In this document: positions 11,245-24,800 of the stretch, piece by piece
Layout of the letters: the number at the start of each line of letters is the position of its first letter
Position numbering within the stretch: the first letter of the stretch is position 1
Assembly: GCA_021397835.1 (NCBI GenBank)
Contig: JAJFZO010000889.1
Coordinates: 4,278,001 to 4,342,000 of the forward strand
From: Moringa oleifera
Taxonomy: Eukaryota; Streptophyta; Magnoliopsida; Brassicales; Moringaceae
Direction of reading: 5' to 3'
DNA length: 64,000 bases
Made by a program: the position numbers and the translations under genes
The notes under the pieces: generated by a model
Seen by the model: the letters and a program-made list of their open reading frames with translations, nothing else
Told to the model about the DNA's origin: nothing
The model's database searches: none

Positions 11245-14200
11245 GGCAGTGAGATAGCTAGCTAAGCTTATATGGGTTGCTGGAAGAGGGAGGGGAGGTG
11301 AAGTGGTGGTCCAGGGCCCGTTAGAAGTGACGGGGAATCTGTAACGGGAAAATTGACGGCGCCGTTATGCAGATGGGAAAACGCCGAAATCTTAACCAAT
11401 TACCCTCCCCCACGTGGTGACTCTCACGTTGCAAGTACTGACTGAAATGGAACCGGAGGAGAATGATTGCTGTGGAAGGCAGGAAAGATGTGAGCAGTAC
11501 CCTACGCGGAAGGTAAGGAGGGCGAATAACAGCAGAGAAGAATCGTGCGGTTAGAATGGGATCGTAATTTGTTGGAGTTCCGTTTGGTGGGGAGCTGGTC
11601 TTAGGCATAATAATTGTGCGCAGTAGACAAGTACTTATTTGTCCCTAGCGACTTCCCTAAACAACGAACATGCCATAACCCGGAATTATTACCATAGATT
11701 CATATCTACAACTCCTCAAAGTAATCATTTAATTAATGCTTTGCAAACAATATTGATATTGCTTTTAGGGACATGTAATTGAGTAGTGCCAACAACTATG
11801 TACTTGGAATTGTAGATAGTTAGTTTCATTATATTATTATCTATCTTAAATCTTTTTTAAAAAATAAAATCAATCAACATAACTTAAATCAACCAAAAAT
11901 CACACCATAATTTTTGGTGAAACTATTAAAGATCAAAATGGTATCTAGATCTCCGTCATAAATTTAGAATACGGAGATGCAGTACATGGCACAAACGGTC
12001 AGTTAATTTAGGGACATAAGAGCATATGGTAAGGTTAGGTGACATGGGATTGAATGCCGAAATGTGAATATCATGCATGGTCTAGCTCAGAGAAAACATA
12101 TACCACCACTCATTTGGGTTTTTGGGGGGGGGGGGGGGGGAATATTTATTTCTTGAAAGTCCATTTTTATAGGCAACATGGACCACGGCTTTCTCCCTAA
12201 TGTGCATTATCATGCCACCTAGGTAATAAATTCTAATGGCTACACACAAAGGTTAAGATCGTTAATTAGGAGAAAGAATACAGGCTCGAATAAAATCATC
12301 AGTTTGATATAGTGACATATGCTTGTTAACTAGAAAAAGGGTATAGTGGAAGAATAATAATCCGATGCTCTTAAACATTTTGCGCTAAAATTCGAAGGAT
12401 TCTTCAAGCACTTGACATCGGAATACTTTCAAATTTAAATTAAGTTGATGGATCCATGTGTATCATGCGTGATCCCAAAGAGTCTTTGAGTACAATAATA
12501 TCATACGGAATTGTTTTGATGATTGCTATTTCTAATATTAGGGTTTTATTTATTTCTAAAAAAAATTTGGTAAATTTAGTTGTAAGGTGCCCTCGGGAAA
12601 GGAAACATAAAGATGACCGATGTTGCACATGAAATTAGATGTAACAGCGCCAGGTATGTTCCTCTGTGCAACTTCCCGTATAGTTGAGTAAAAATTGTGT
12701 ACTCTTGGTATGCCTTAATGCCCTAAAAATCGTGTACTTCCATATAGTTGGGTTTCTCTTGAGAAACATTTAGGATTAAGTCGAAAATTATAGCTATATT
12801 TATGAAAAAAGATTTTCCAAGAATTAAATTTTTTTATTAATTTAAGTTATATTATAATTTTTAAAAATTATAAAATATGATAATTTAATAAAATTAATTA
12901 TTAAATTTTTAGAAGGATTATGATTTTTTTGTTGGTACATGTTATATGAAATTTTTAAAATGATTATGACATGTGACTCTTTAACAAAATTAATGATTAA
13001 TTTTTTTATTTTTCATATTATCACTGTAAATGATAAAAATATCTTCATAAAAGAAACCCAAATTAGCAAATGTGTCTGGGTGATTAATTAGGTTAGGTTT
13101 CAAATTAAAGGGTACCTAACACAGAATGACCCACTAATCAAAAGATTAAAAGAAAAAGAAATTAAAGAAAGATTCCTCATTGAAGTTAGAATAATTAAAA
13201 GGGATATGGACAAGGGCACATGGAGATGAGGTAAGGAGGAGTGGGCGCAGAAAACCAGAACTGATGATTTTGCCTTTCTTATATAACACGGTGCGGCAGT
13301 CTTATAAAGAGTGTCCCTTTCCTCCCTCTCTCCTGAGGCTTACTTTAATCCCAAAGTGCTTTTGCCTTTAGTTGAACCTACATCTCTATAATTTTACCAA
13401 ATATATAAAAAAAGGCGATTGATTGAATAATTAATAGCGCTTCGCTCCTTCCAAAATTCTTCCCCACCAACCCTACCATTGTAATCATTTTGATTGATAC
13501 CCAAATCCAACGCATGAGTTTAATTCCCTAATCAACCGTCCAATCGGGTCTTTATTTATTTTTTATTTTTTTAATTTAAAAATATTAAATAAAAATAAAT
13601 CAGATCAACGGATAGTTTATTTTAATTTGATCAAAGATTTTTCATAAAAAAATAATACCCTTTATTTTTAAGACTTTAAATACTAGATTAAACTGGCTTA
13701 AAAGATATTATATAAAGTCCAAATATATCATAATTTTTGTAAAATCTTTTTAAAATAATGAGATTTTTAAAGGATAACATCATGTAGATATCGATAAGTG
13801 AAAAAACAAAATAATATATATACAATTTTTTCAAATATTTTTTGAGCAGATAGAAAAATAAAAGATCGTTGAGTAGTTCTTTAAAATTATATTGATGAAC
13901 TAATGATTTAGAAGTGACTGTGAGCTTGAGGAGACAAATAAAAATGAACCAAGTAGGTGAAGTTGACTTGCGTGGCCATGTTTACACTTGTTCAAGGCGG
14001 ATATATATATATAATGATCAAGAAGAAACCAAAAAGAAGTGTGACAAATAATGGTTTTATTAAGGATGATTAAGATGACAATGATTCTTGATACTCAAAT
14101 TCTGCGGACATCAAACCAGGGAAAGAATGGAAGAGGGTAGCCATTCTGCCAGAGAAAAGGGATGATTGATTCAGGTCAAAACTATTAAATTGGTGGTGGA

Positions 14201-17200
14201 TCCAAGGAGACTTCAAAAGGGCTATCATTGTTATGCTTTTAACACACAATAGTTCAAAAACCCACAAAGCAGACTGAAGCAACTTGAACTTCTGCTCTCT
14301 CTTTATCACACCCATCAATGGGAAAAAGATAGGTAACCCCAAAACTTCTTAAAAGAAAAAGCAAGAAAGGAGAGAAAGCAAGCAAGATCAGGAGAATCTC
14401 AAGGTGGAGAGATGATCAGTCTGTTTGGATGAAAAGAAAATTTCGAAATAAAGAGAAAAAAAAAGAAAAAACTTTCAAAGTGGGGGATGCTTCTTTTTTC
14501 CATGTCTCAAACATGTTTTCTTTGATTGGTGTGTTCCCTCTAATGGTCCTCTCAGTTTACAAAAGCTTCTTCTTTTTTTTCTCTACGAGGTCAGGGCCCT
14601 TTCACCTTTGATTTCAGTCGTTGTTACTCCCTATCTCTCTTTCTCTTTTTAAAAGTGTCCCTTTTGCGGCTTACGTCTTTTGCTTTCCTTTCAAAGTTAC
14701 ACAGATCTCTACATGAGAAATTCGTTTTATGGGGCTCTGCTTACGTTCATGGCTGGGAGACGTGAGCTTCACCATCTTCAGCTCCAATCAACTTCCAGTT
14801 TTTTTAGCTCTGGGTTATTGCCACGTGTCCTACATGAAGTGGGTGTCCTTAGCCTTCTTTGGTTGGTGAATTGTGTGGCCTGCATTGTTAAGTGGTCATG
14901 CAAATACTTTGGCCTCTTCGATTAGGACAAAATTTCTGTCTTCTTCCCAATTGCCGCTGTGGTACATTATTTATTATTTTTTATTTTTTATGTTTTCTCT
15001 TTAAAAAAAGTGAAAAAAAAAAAACCCTTGAGGGTCAATAATGGGAGTGGGAGAAGGCAGAGGTTGGAACCAGAACCTTGAAGATTGTGCAACGAACGGT
15101 TTATGTCTCAAACTCAGATCCATATCCACATTGGTGCAAGAAAAGTTGTCATAAAAAAAAAAAACAAATACATAAATGAATGAAGAGAGCCCAAAGGAGT
15201 GCTAAGGTCCCCTCTCATAAAACAAGACCCAAAAGCCGAACTTACGACAAGGAGAGAGAGAGAGAGAGAGAAGATAAAAGGGCAGAGTAGGGTCAGTATA
15301 GAGAGAAATTAGGACCATTTGGGTGTAGTAGTGGGCAAGGACTGTAGTGGGGATATGCCGGTGTCCTTAGCTGAATAAGCACCCAACACCCACCAGTTCT
15401 TCTGGACTGCCCCAAAAACCCAATGGAATAGAAGCATCATTTCTCCTTGGGCCCCCCACCCACCCCTGTAGCTAGCCCCAACCGCCCTTGCTTAGTTCAC
15501 CCAGTCTCTCTTCTACTGCATGGGTTTTTTTCATGCAAATAGGACTCTGTCCAACAGACCCACAGAACCCTTTTTATTGCTTACCTTATCAAACACTCAA
15601 ATGCCACCAACACCCACCTTAGGAAATCCCAAAAACATGTGTCTTCCTTTCACCATTCTAACATTAATTTCAGACATTGATTTTGTCTCAAACTCAATTC
15701 AAACAAACATCACTTCTTTTCAAATCATGTCCTTGCAGTTCTAAAATGCGTTATATTGTTCCTTCGTCTATAATAATTAAGCAAGCAAAATGGCGAGATT
15801 GGTAAGGGCAAAATGGTGTTTGAGTACCTAATTAAAAAAAGGCCTGGAAAATCCTCTGACAAAGATAGAAGAAACAGGGACTTTTACAGGTCATAATGAG
15901 AACTATAACCCTGAAAAATTACAAGAAATCTGCTGCAGAAATACAAAGCAGACAGGGTACTTGTAATCATACCCAGATTCCCATTGGGTACCTTATGAAA
16001 GAGCAAAACCTGCACAACCCCAACTTGGGTCAGGTCCTTTCGGCTTTTCCCTATCAAATGCCAGTTCCTTTTGTTGTCAAAATCAGTTTAATTCCATTTA
16101 CTTAGCCTGATTAGTGGTCATCTTCACTTACATTTTTCTTAGTTCCACCTTTCACTGAAGCTTAAAGGAGCCAACCAGACTTTATACATTTTCCAGTTGC
16201 CAATATAGAATAGTACATCAACAGTTAAGGATAGTACTCATTGTTTCCTGTTCATTTTTTTTCCATTTAATATTTCAATTTCATTAACATTTCTCACTTT
16301 ATTCTTGGATTTTAAAATTTTTAACTGTCTAAATTTTAAATAATATTTTTAATATTAAAAAATTAATTTTTTTATGACAATAGCTTCAATACTTTTTTAT
16401 ATCAATGAAAAATCCTAAATGTTTTTAATTTAAATAATTTATTTATAAAAAAATATATAAATTAAATTAAATTAAGACATCATATGCATAGTTAATTTAA
16501 AAGATAAAATATTAAGATGTTTTAAAATTTTTATATTTATCTAAAATTTATTGGGGATGAAATAAAAAGTTATAGGGTGAATTAAGATGATGATGATGAG
16601 TAATAAAATTGTGTGGTGCATAAATCACCAATTGGGGGCCAAAAAAAAAACGCAATTCGAGGTTGGAGGAATCCACAGTGATCCCACCGTGGATATGGTT
16701 TCAGATTTTGTAACATTTGCCTGATTGGATCTTTAGGTTCCAAAATAAAAGATCTCCGTGTCTTTTCTTTATTTTGTGCTGTAAAAAAATTTCACCTCTG
16801 CATATCTATCTAAAAATTACTGGTTCGGTTTTTACTGAAAAAAAAAGTGAATGATGATATTAAGATATCATAATTATTATTTACAAATATAAAGTAATTT
16901 AAAATTTTGCAAGGTTGACCAGAAAAAATGGGAAGGGAAATGTTTTCAAACTGGCCGGTGGTGCGGAAGACGATGAAACGGTGTCGCATGAGGGTGAAAA
17001 GGACCCGCTACCAATCACGTAGACATTTTAACGTGGGCGTCACTGTCAATCACCGTCACCACCAAGTCCCTGCTGTGGGGACAGGAATCTAGTATACCGT
17101 CCACCTTCCAGCACGTGCAGTGGGCCTTTTTTAAACAAAAAATTATTTGTAAATTAATTTTTTCTCTCTCTTTCAATTGATATAGTGAAGTTTTTTTTTT

Positions 17201-18814
17201 AATGTATAAAAATGTTACTTATTATTATATGCTATTATATATTCTTAGGATCTACACTCTCAAGTGACATATAGAACGCTGTGGGTGGCGGATGAAAGTA
17301 CTGATATGTGACGTAAATATTATTTGCATTTATGATATTTTGTATTATTTAATATTTATTTTATAAAAATAAAAGAAAATATAAGTTTTGTCTCTTCAAA
17401 CATTTATGTTGTCTTATTCATGATAGGTATTGTTATAAATTATTTTTTAATTTGAATACTATAATTTGTCACTTTATTGGTTTATGTTATCTTGTTAAAT
17501 AATTTATCTTATGAGTGAAACCTAAACAAAATTCAACTAAATAATATCTATAAAACATAATTGAATTCTTAATTATTACGACTAAGCATGTCATATATGA
17601 TAACATTCTTAATCTGAACTAAAAATAAACTAATCGGAAATATATTAATTTATTCTTTTTTAGCATTTAATTTGGAGAAAGGAAAAACAAAAAAAAAAAA
17701 AGAAAGAATCTTGAATAGTGGGTCCGGAAAAGAAGGTGGCGGGCCCACAGCCAGTGAAGAGGGGTCCTGGGCTGACCTAAAGTATATTGACAGCATAGGA
17801 TTCCAAAGTTTGTCGTCGCAGGTGGCAATGGAAAGAGACAGGTCCTCGTGGCATGTACGTGACCGCATTTCGTGCCGCCGGTCCGAAACCTTTTATTATT
17901 ATTTATTTAATTTTCCTCATATTAAAAAAATACTTCTTTTTTCTTTTTGGCTGTCTCAATCAAAACTCCAAATTGTGGCATCGTTTTGGTGTAATTCTAA
18001 AAGCACTCCTTCCTTTTCTTGTTTCATCTGCTCCAACCAGATGCTATCCTCAGTTGCCTGTGCTCCTTAATATATCCGGTAATTAAAATACTTTTTTTAA
18101 TAAAAAAATTCACTCTAATTTCACTACAACAATAAATAACTATGTCCAACCAATAGAAGGATAATGTTGGTATCACCAAGACTATAAATTAACAATTCAT
18201 TAATCATAAATTATTTTTATATAATATTTTAAATATGATTTTTTAAATGTGCATTTTGCACGTGTTAAAAGTAACATACACTAGGGAATTCAATTTGTTT
18301 TAATTTTAGATCAAAATTTTTTATTAATTTAAGTTATGGTAAGTTTCTAAAAAAAATTATGATATCTGCCAATTTAATAAAATTAATTAATTATTATATA
18401 TTATAAATGTATATTATATATTTTATAATAAAAAACTAAACCTGAACTTAAATCACCTCTACATCAATTTATGCATATTTTTGCATTCTTTAAGGATAGA
18501 CTGATGAAGTAAAAAGGAAATGCTGCGTTTCAATTTTTTTTTTTTTAAATTTAGGATGGCTGGGCTTAGAGCTGAAGCAACCCACTCACATGTTGGGCTT
18601 ATAAGATTACACGGGATTCTTTGGGCTCATGTAGGGCTCATTACATATTCTGTTTTAGTTTTTATTCTTGTGGAAATGTTTGTCCTTTTGGAGAAGAACG
18701 AACACCAGAAAGCCCCAAAAAAAAATATCCGGAGGGAGAAACGGAAGTGTCATAACGGATAACAGAGGGAGAGAGTGCGCTTTGAGTTGGACGGTAAACT
18801 GGTGGAACTGAAGA
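11245..18814. other. Long intergenic stretch, no gene supported
   Basis: I found no exon series or protein family on either strand over 7.5 kb. The region mixes AT-rich DNA (about 11.8-13.1, 13.5-14.0, 16.2-16.6, 17.1-17.7 and 18.1-18.5 kb) with less AT-biased segments, especially 13.9-16.2 kb. It includes a 17-G run, a GA microsatellite near 15252-15272 and TATA-like strings near 13280-13310. Short frames such as 14342-14070 (-) and 15520-15744 (+) have no recognisable features. A noncoding transcript or distant regulatory DNA is possible but not shown. Confidence 0.5.
12124..12140. repeat. Poly-G homopolymer (17 G)
   Basis: An uninterrupted G run in otherwise AT-rich DNA. It could form a G-quadruplex and its exact length is error-prone in sequencing. 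Confidence 0.9.
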
Positions 18815-21800
18815 ATGATCGGCGCCAAGTCTTTGCCACCCAGAATTCTCTCTTCTTTTGTGACTGATTGCTTTATTCAATCAAAGCAGCCTCTTCATCA
18901 ACTCTTTCGCTGTAATCCAGGTCCTACTCTTTATGTTCCTTCCTTTTTGGTTTTTGAGTTAGTTTATCTGGTGAACTTTTATGTTACTTTTCTGTGATTC
19001 AATCATACAGCAAACTCTTTTGAATGGTTATTGTAACTTGTAGTTTATACATGAGATGTTCAATACTCAGAATGCAAATCGTGTTGGGTTGGAGTAATCA
19101 AAACTTTTGAAACTCTTTACAGTTTTGCAACCATTTAAACCCTAGCAGCTTATTTGCTCATCCAGATTGTGTGGTCTTGGTGATAGGTTATTTATTTCTT
19201 GTAAATTGGAGGTTTTAGGCAAGTGTGATTTTGTCACGAACCAGAAGAAGGTATTGTGCTTAGAGATCTACAGAGCTATGTAGCTTTTTCTGTAAAATCA
19301 AGGCAATTCTAGTTGTTTGTGAACGTGATTGATGAAGCACCGGCATGAAGTCTTTTGTGGTGTTAGCCTTATGTAATGATGTCTCCTCATTGGTGCTATG
19401 AACCTCCTGCAATTTAAAAGCCTAAAGCACTGATGGAACACACAGAAGCAGTATCTAACAAATAGTGAAGAGAAAAATCAATATGGATACGTAACAGTAT
19501 GATTCATTAAAATGTTATACAATTTAGAGTTCCAGCTTTTGTTAACTAGGTAATTTTGTTTGAGACTCAAGTTATATGAAATCTGCTGATGTGGTGATAG
19601 AGAGGTGGTTTGTTAATATTAGTACCAGAGAGGCACACAAGTATGAAATACATAATGAATTGGATATCCTGCAGAAAGTAAAGGATGTTGAATGTTTTTC
19701 TCTTCTCATGACGTCATTCTTTTAAATGACCTAATAAATGTCTGGTTGGCTGGGCCATTTACATTTAGCTTTGAATTATGTGAAGATGGAGCAATGTGCT
19801 AATCTTATGGCAGGTGAAGAGCTTAAGATATTGTGCTGACTCATAATACTCACCAACCAAGGCCTTGCCTTGTAAAAGAGACTACGGCTTGGTTGCATGA
19901 AATTATTCTTTGAATATACTTCTCTGAAGGATGAGAGTTTGTTAGTAATCATTATTCGTTTATTTCTTTCTTGGTTCTTTTCAATTTCTACACACAGGAA
20001 GCAAGCATGTCACAATGCAATTGTCTAGAGGCCTTTCTGGCTTAACCAATCTCCTATTCAATAGAAGGTATGCTGCATGTTACTCTTCCTGTCTGTGCAA
20101 GAATGCAAGTTTGCTGTTATGTGACTATTGGCCTTTGGTACTGCAATTCCTTCTGTAATGCGCTATCTCATGCCATTTCTTGTAAATCTCATAGCAGAGA
20201 TGATCTTATAGTTGTATATCTGCTTGTGTCTTGCCATGTATTCTTACATTTCATATGATGAAAGATGAAATTGGTCAGGCAATTCATTTATTTTCTAGTT
20301 GCATCTCATTCTCCTTTGGGATACCAGGCCTCTCTTTCACATCAATTTCTTTCTTTTGTTTGCTACTATGATGTGATCCAAGAGCTGTTATCGGGCTGAT
20401 TTTTGTGATAATTCCAAACGCTCAATGAAATAATTGTACGTGCATTGCAAGACTGTGATTCTTAACTTGTTCATTGTTATGTTGCCATTGTCATGTATAT
20501 ATTTTGTTTAGTAGAAACAAAAGAGTATATTATTTATTGAGCACCAAAGGGGTGCAACACGTTACATAATGTTTAGCCTAGTAAGTTAATACCTATGTGA
20601 TATCAATTGGGTCTGCCTCATTTTCAAAATATTTACTTAAGTTTTAAAATTTCAAAACTCTAATCTAAAACTTTCTAAATAAAGTTAACGGTGTTTCAAT
20701 GTTATCAAAAGCCCTTCTATTCCTCTCACGTCAAATATTTCAGGAAATTAGTTGTGGGACCATCTTCACCAACATCCTCTTTTCTTACCCAAACCCTTAC
20801 TTTGTCCATGCTGATACTTACCTCCCATTCTGAGGAACCCAAGACAGCCTCAGCAACCTATGAACTAACTCCCTTAGATGAACATTGGTTCACTATTATC
20901 TTTTCACGTTTCTTTAGATTGTCTCTCGTCGAAATCTTCCCCTTTATTGCTTTGCAAGTGAAAAGAGTACAACATCAAGAATCTGACTACCCCTAACAAA
21001 AGCATTTTGACTAGCACCTATCACTTTTTCCATCACCAACCTTAGCCTCTTTACTAATACTTTTGAGATCAGTTTATATACACACCCAACCGAGCTTATG
21101 GGTCTAAAATCAGTAATGTTTATGCCCCTTATCCTCGTAGGAATTAGCACCATAAAGTGGAGTTAAAAGATTTCACAAACCTTCCATTAGCGTGAAACTT
21201 CACGAGCAACCTCAGAATATCTTCTTTAACAGTCTTCTAATTTGATTTTAAAAAAGCCATTGAAAAGTTGCTTGGACCCCAGTCTTTGTCCACATCACAC
21301 TCATTCAAAGCACTCCAAACCTCATCCTCCCCAAACTGCTCAATATACTCCTTTAACTCAGAATCAATTTGCATGACTTCTATCCCTTCCAATTTTGATT
21401 GCCATCCCTCTGTTTCACAATGCAGTTTTTTTTTTTTTTCTGTAAAATTCATTAATCCCTCCCTCAATTCCTTTCTTCATCCAAGTATTTATAATCAATC
21501 TGCAACTTATAAAGATTTGCCTCCTGTGAGCATTAGTTGTCTTATGGAGGAAAGGTATATTTCTATCACTAACCCTTAGCCATAACACTTTCGATTTTTG
21601 CCTCTACGATATTTCTTCATTTTTAACAGTTCAAGCAGCTCACTGGTTACCTTAATTCTATCACTAACATATTTTTGTGATTTTTTTTCATTTTTCATCT
21701 CTTGCATCTTCTTACCCTTCCTTTACAAGTTCGCCGAAACTTGTGGCATATAGTCACATATTCTCGAACCTAAACTGTACCAAAAGCAACAATTAGTTAT

Positions 21801-24800
21801 GATCAGAAGTTAGTTTGGGTACAGCAGTAGTTGCATACTGGAGAAGTTCTCTTCCTAACTATTGGAGATGAAAAACCTTCCAATTAAGACATAGTCAAAT
21901 TATCCCCCAAATTGAACCAAGTATAAAAACCATCTGTGAGGGGTGAGTCCTGTAACTCAGGTTCTGAAACCACCTCTACCCTTAGTCTTTCATATGAGAA
22001 TAAGACTTCATTGAAGTCACCTTCTAACACCCATGGGAATCCTTCACGCTTCCTTTGATAAACCCTCAAATCCTCTCATAAAGCTTTCATTTCCCTCCTT
22101 GATATTGCTTTTGTATATTCCTATAAAAATCCATTTGTCCGCACTATTGAGCCTTCTAACATTCTAAAACAAAATCTTAAAAATCATTACTGTGCAAATT
22201 GCCCGGGGTTCTTGGAAGCCCACTGCCTTTGGCCTTCACCGTTCCTTTATTTCGTAATTAACCCTGAATACCAACTTTCAGAGCTCTTTAGTGATGTCCC
22301 ATCCATTCCTCTTCTTACACACTTCCCTCCTTTTAACCGAATTAGCGAACCATCTCCTTTTCTCTACCTTTGAGAATAGGGAGAAAGCCTCCTCCCCGAA
22401 GCGTTGAAAATTCGAATCTAAGGATTTATATATTCTGGCTAGGTCTTTCAAAACCCTCCTCAAAATCTCTTTCTCATTAGAGTCCTTATATACCACCTCA
22501 TCAAGCTTGCCTTTAATGCTTGGCCCCATCTCCTTCAAGAACCGCTCTGCATTGGCTAGCTCCCTTGGTCTCCTTACTGCAAACTGCCAGTGGTGCATTC
22601 TGAAGACCACCATCATTGCAGTCCAATTGATTGAACCAATTCCCCTCTAGCCTATCATAAGCAAACTGCATACCTGAATTGGTGTATCTAACGTGACTGC
22701 TTCATGACTCATCACCTCTTGATTGTTATTCTCCGACAAGAGAGCACCATCATTGTTGCCCAAATGAAACTGGTTACTCCAATGAATGTCATTACTGCCC
22801 AATTCTTGTGCTTGAATTTCAAACCTTAGTGTAATGCTTCTTGCCACGTGGACTTCGCAAGATGAAGAAAGATTCCTTATCGACTCGACCTGTCGTTTAA
22901 ACTCGATATCCATCACAGTGGAAAGGCTCAACTCTTCTGTGCTAAGTATGCTTCCCTTTTTCCCATCCCCCATGCTATTTAGAACTTTTAAACCCACCAT
23001 TTGAATCCAACCCATATCCTTAGATATCCAACCCAATTTAAAGCCCTAAATCGGCCCAATATCTACTGGCTTACCTAGTCCATTATTTATTAGTTTCTCT
23101 GATACGCTTGACCTGCCCAACTTCATGCATTGGTGACTTGAGCCCAGCCTAACTATCCTTACATTTGTGTGCTCCTTATTGTAGAATGATTTAAGCTTCC
23201 AACTTGTACCAAGCCCAAGCCCTTCAAAATCGTTTAAATTTGAAATTAAATTTAAATTTAGGTCTGTCGGGTTCATCAGACGGCCTGATCTCAATGGGCC
23301 TACCCCATTAGCACTACTAGGAACCCTGTCGCTGCCCACCACCTATTTCCACATTCTAGTAGTGTCACCCACAGACCCTCCTTGGTTCAAGTCGTCTAGC
23401 ATCATATGCATCTTTTCACACCTTCAATGAGCAGACATCTAAACTCTTCTTTGTCACTGTAGTTGCCGCCTAGTTTTGTCCAACTTCATCCTTTTTCACT
23501 ATGGTGACTGCGTGACACTGGTCACCTACATCCACCTTCTTTTCCCTTTCTGGCGCTCTCTTGCCATAGTTCTCTCTCACATGCCTTCACCATGCAACCG
23601 CTCTCCATTGTCGCTCTCTCACTTCCTTTGAAAATCTCAGACACCCATAAGAGTCCTCCATTGCCATTCAATTCAACTACTGCCATAAAGACTCTACTTC
23701 CCTCTCTCCTTTTCCTCATCCAACCCATCCTCTCACTCACCACCAAGCTATTCATTGATAGTCAAAACCACTTCCAATATTCTTTGGACAAGTATAGTGA
23801 CACCCTCCTGCCAATCTTCCTCTCAATTCTAATGGTGAAATCTCCCTATTGTCTCCACACACATTCTCTCTCTATGAAGATCTAACCTTTCAATTTTTAG
23901 TGATGATTTTTTTCAGCTGATGAACACACCCTGTATATTAATGCTGGCATTGTCATATATGGCGATGAGTGATGTTCACTGGTCTTAGAATGTGGCTCTC
24001 TACCCACAAGCATGCATGATCAACAAGCATGCATGGTCAAAGAATGCACAAATTCTTACTTCACCATTGAAATTGGCAGAAATGTTGAAGAAGTGCAAGA
24101 CAGCAAGCGCAAACGTCTAAGACCAGGAAAAGTATCTCCTCGTCGACCTGTTCCAGGTCATATACTGAGACCTTCTTATGTTGATTCTCAACAACTACCA
24201 GGAATTGTAAGTGGACCTGAAGTGCAAGATGAGAAGGGAATAGAATGCATGAGAGCTTCTGGAAGGCTTGCAGCAGAGGTTCTCAAATATGCTGGGACTT
24301 TAGTCAAGGTAACATAACTCTTTTTGCTTGTCTGTTTTCCCAAATAGGCTCATCTTTAATGCTTAATTTCCTCCTGGCTCAGAAAAGTAGGGCTCTCTGG
24401 AATTATGTTTGGTGAATAAGATATTGAGGGTTGACATTTTTTTTCTAACTTTCCTTTGGCTGGTATTAACAAATTCTCTTGCCATTTTGAAAATCTTTAA
24501 TGTTGTAAGTTATATCTCACTGCATTTTAAAATTTCCAATCCATATTTTCCTTTGCATTTTTACTAGGAGAGTAGTTAGAAGTGAAGTGTGGTTGTGCAT
24601 GCATTACGTAAGGGTTGCAGTTTACTCTTACTGAAAACTTTATTTGTTTCTATTGGCAGCCAGGCATAAAGACAGATGAAATTGACCAAGCTGTTCATGA
24701 AATGATAATTGAAAATGGAGCATATCCCTCACCTCTTGGCTATGGAGGGTTTCCCAAAAGTGTTTGTACTTCGGTGAATGAATGTATTTGCCATGGAATT

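Noticed and set aside
14070..14342. Minus-strand 90-codon frame beginning MGLPIFFPLMG
   Set aside because: Considered as a possible small membrane protein, but no homologous family, flanking exon or promoter could be supported.
17650..18086. Overlapping frames on both strands at about 17.7-18.1 kb
   Set aside because: Low-complexity Lys- or Phe-rich translations with no promoter, splice sites or known motif.
20691..20996. Plus-strand frame of 101 codons
   Set aside because: Antisense shadow of the LINE, whose coding sense is minus.
21268..21579. Plus-strand frame of 103 codons
   Set aside because: Complement of LINE coding DNA; no protein character of its own.
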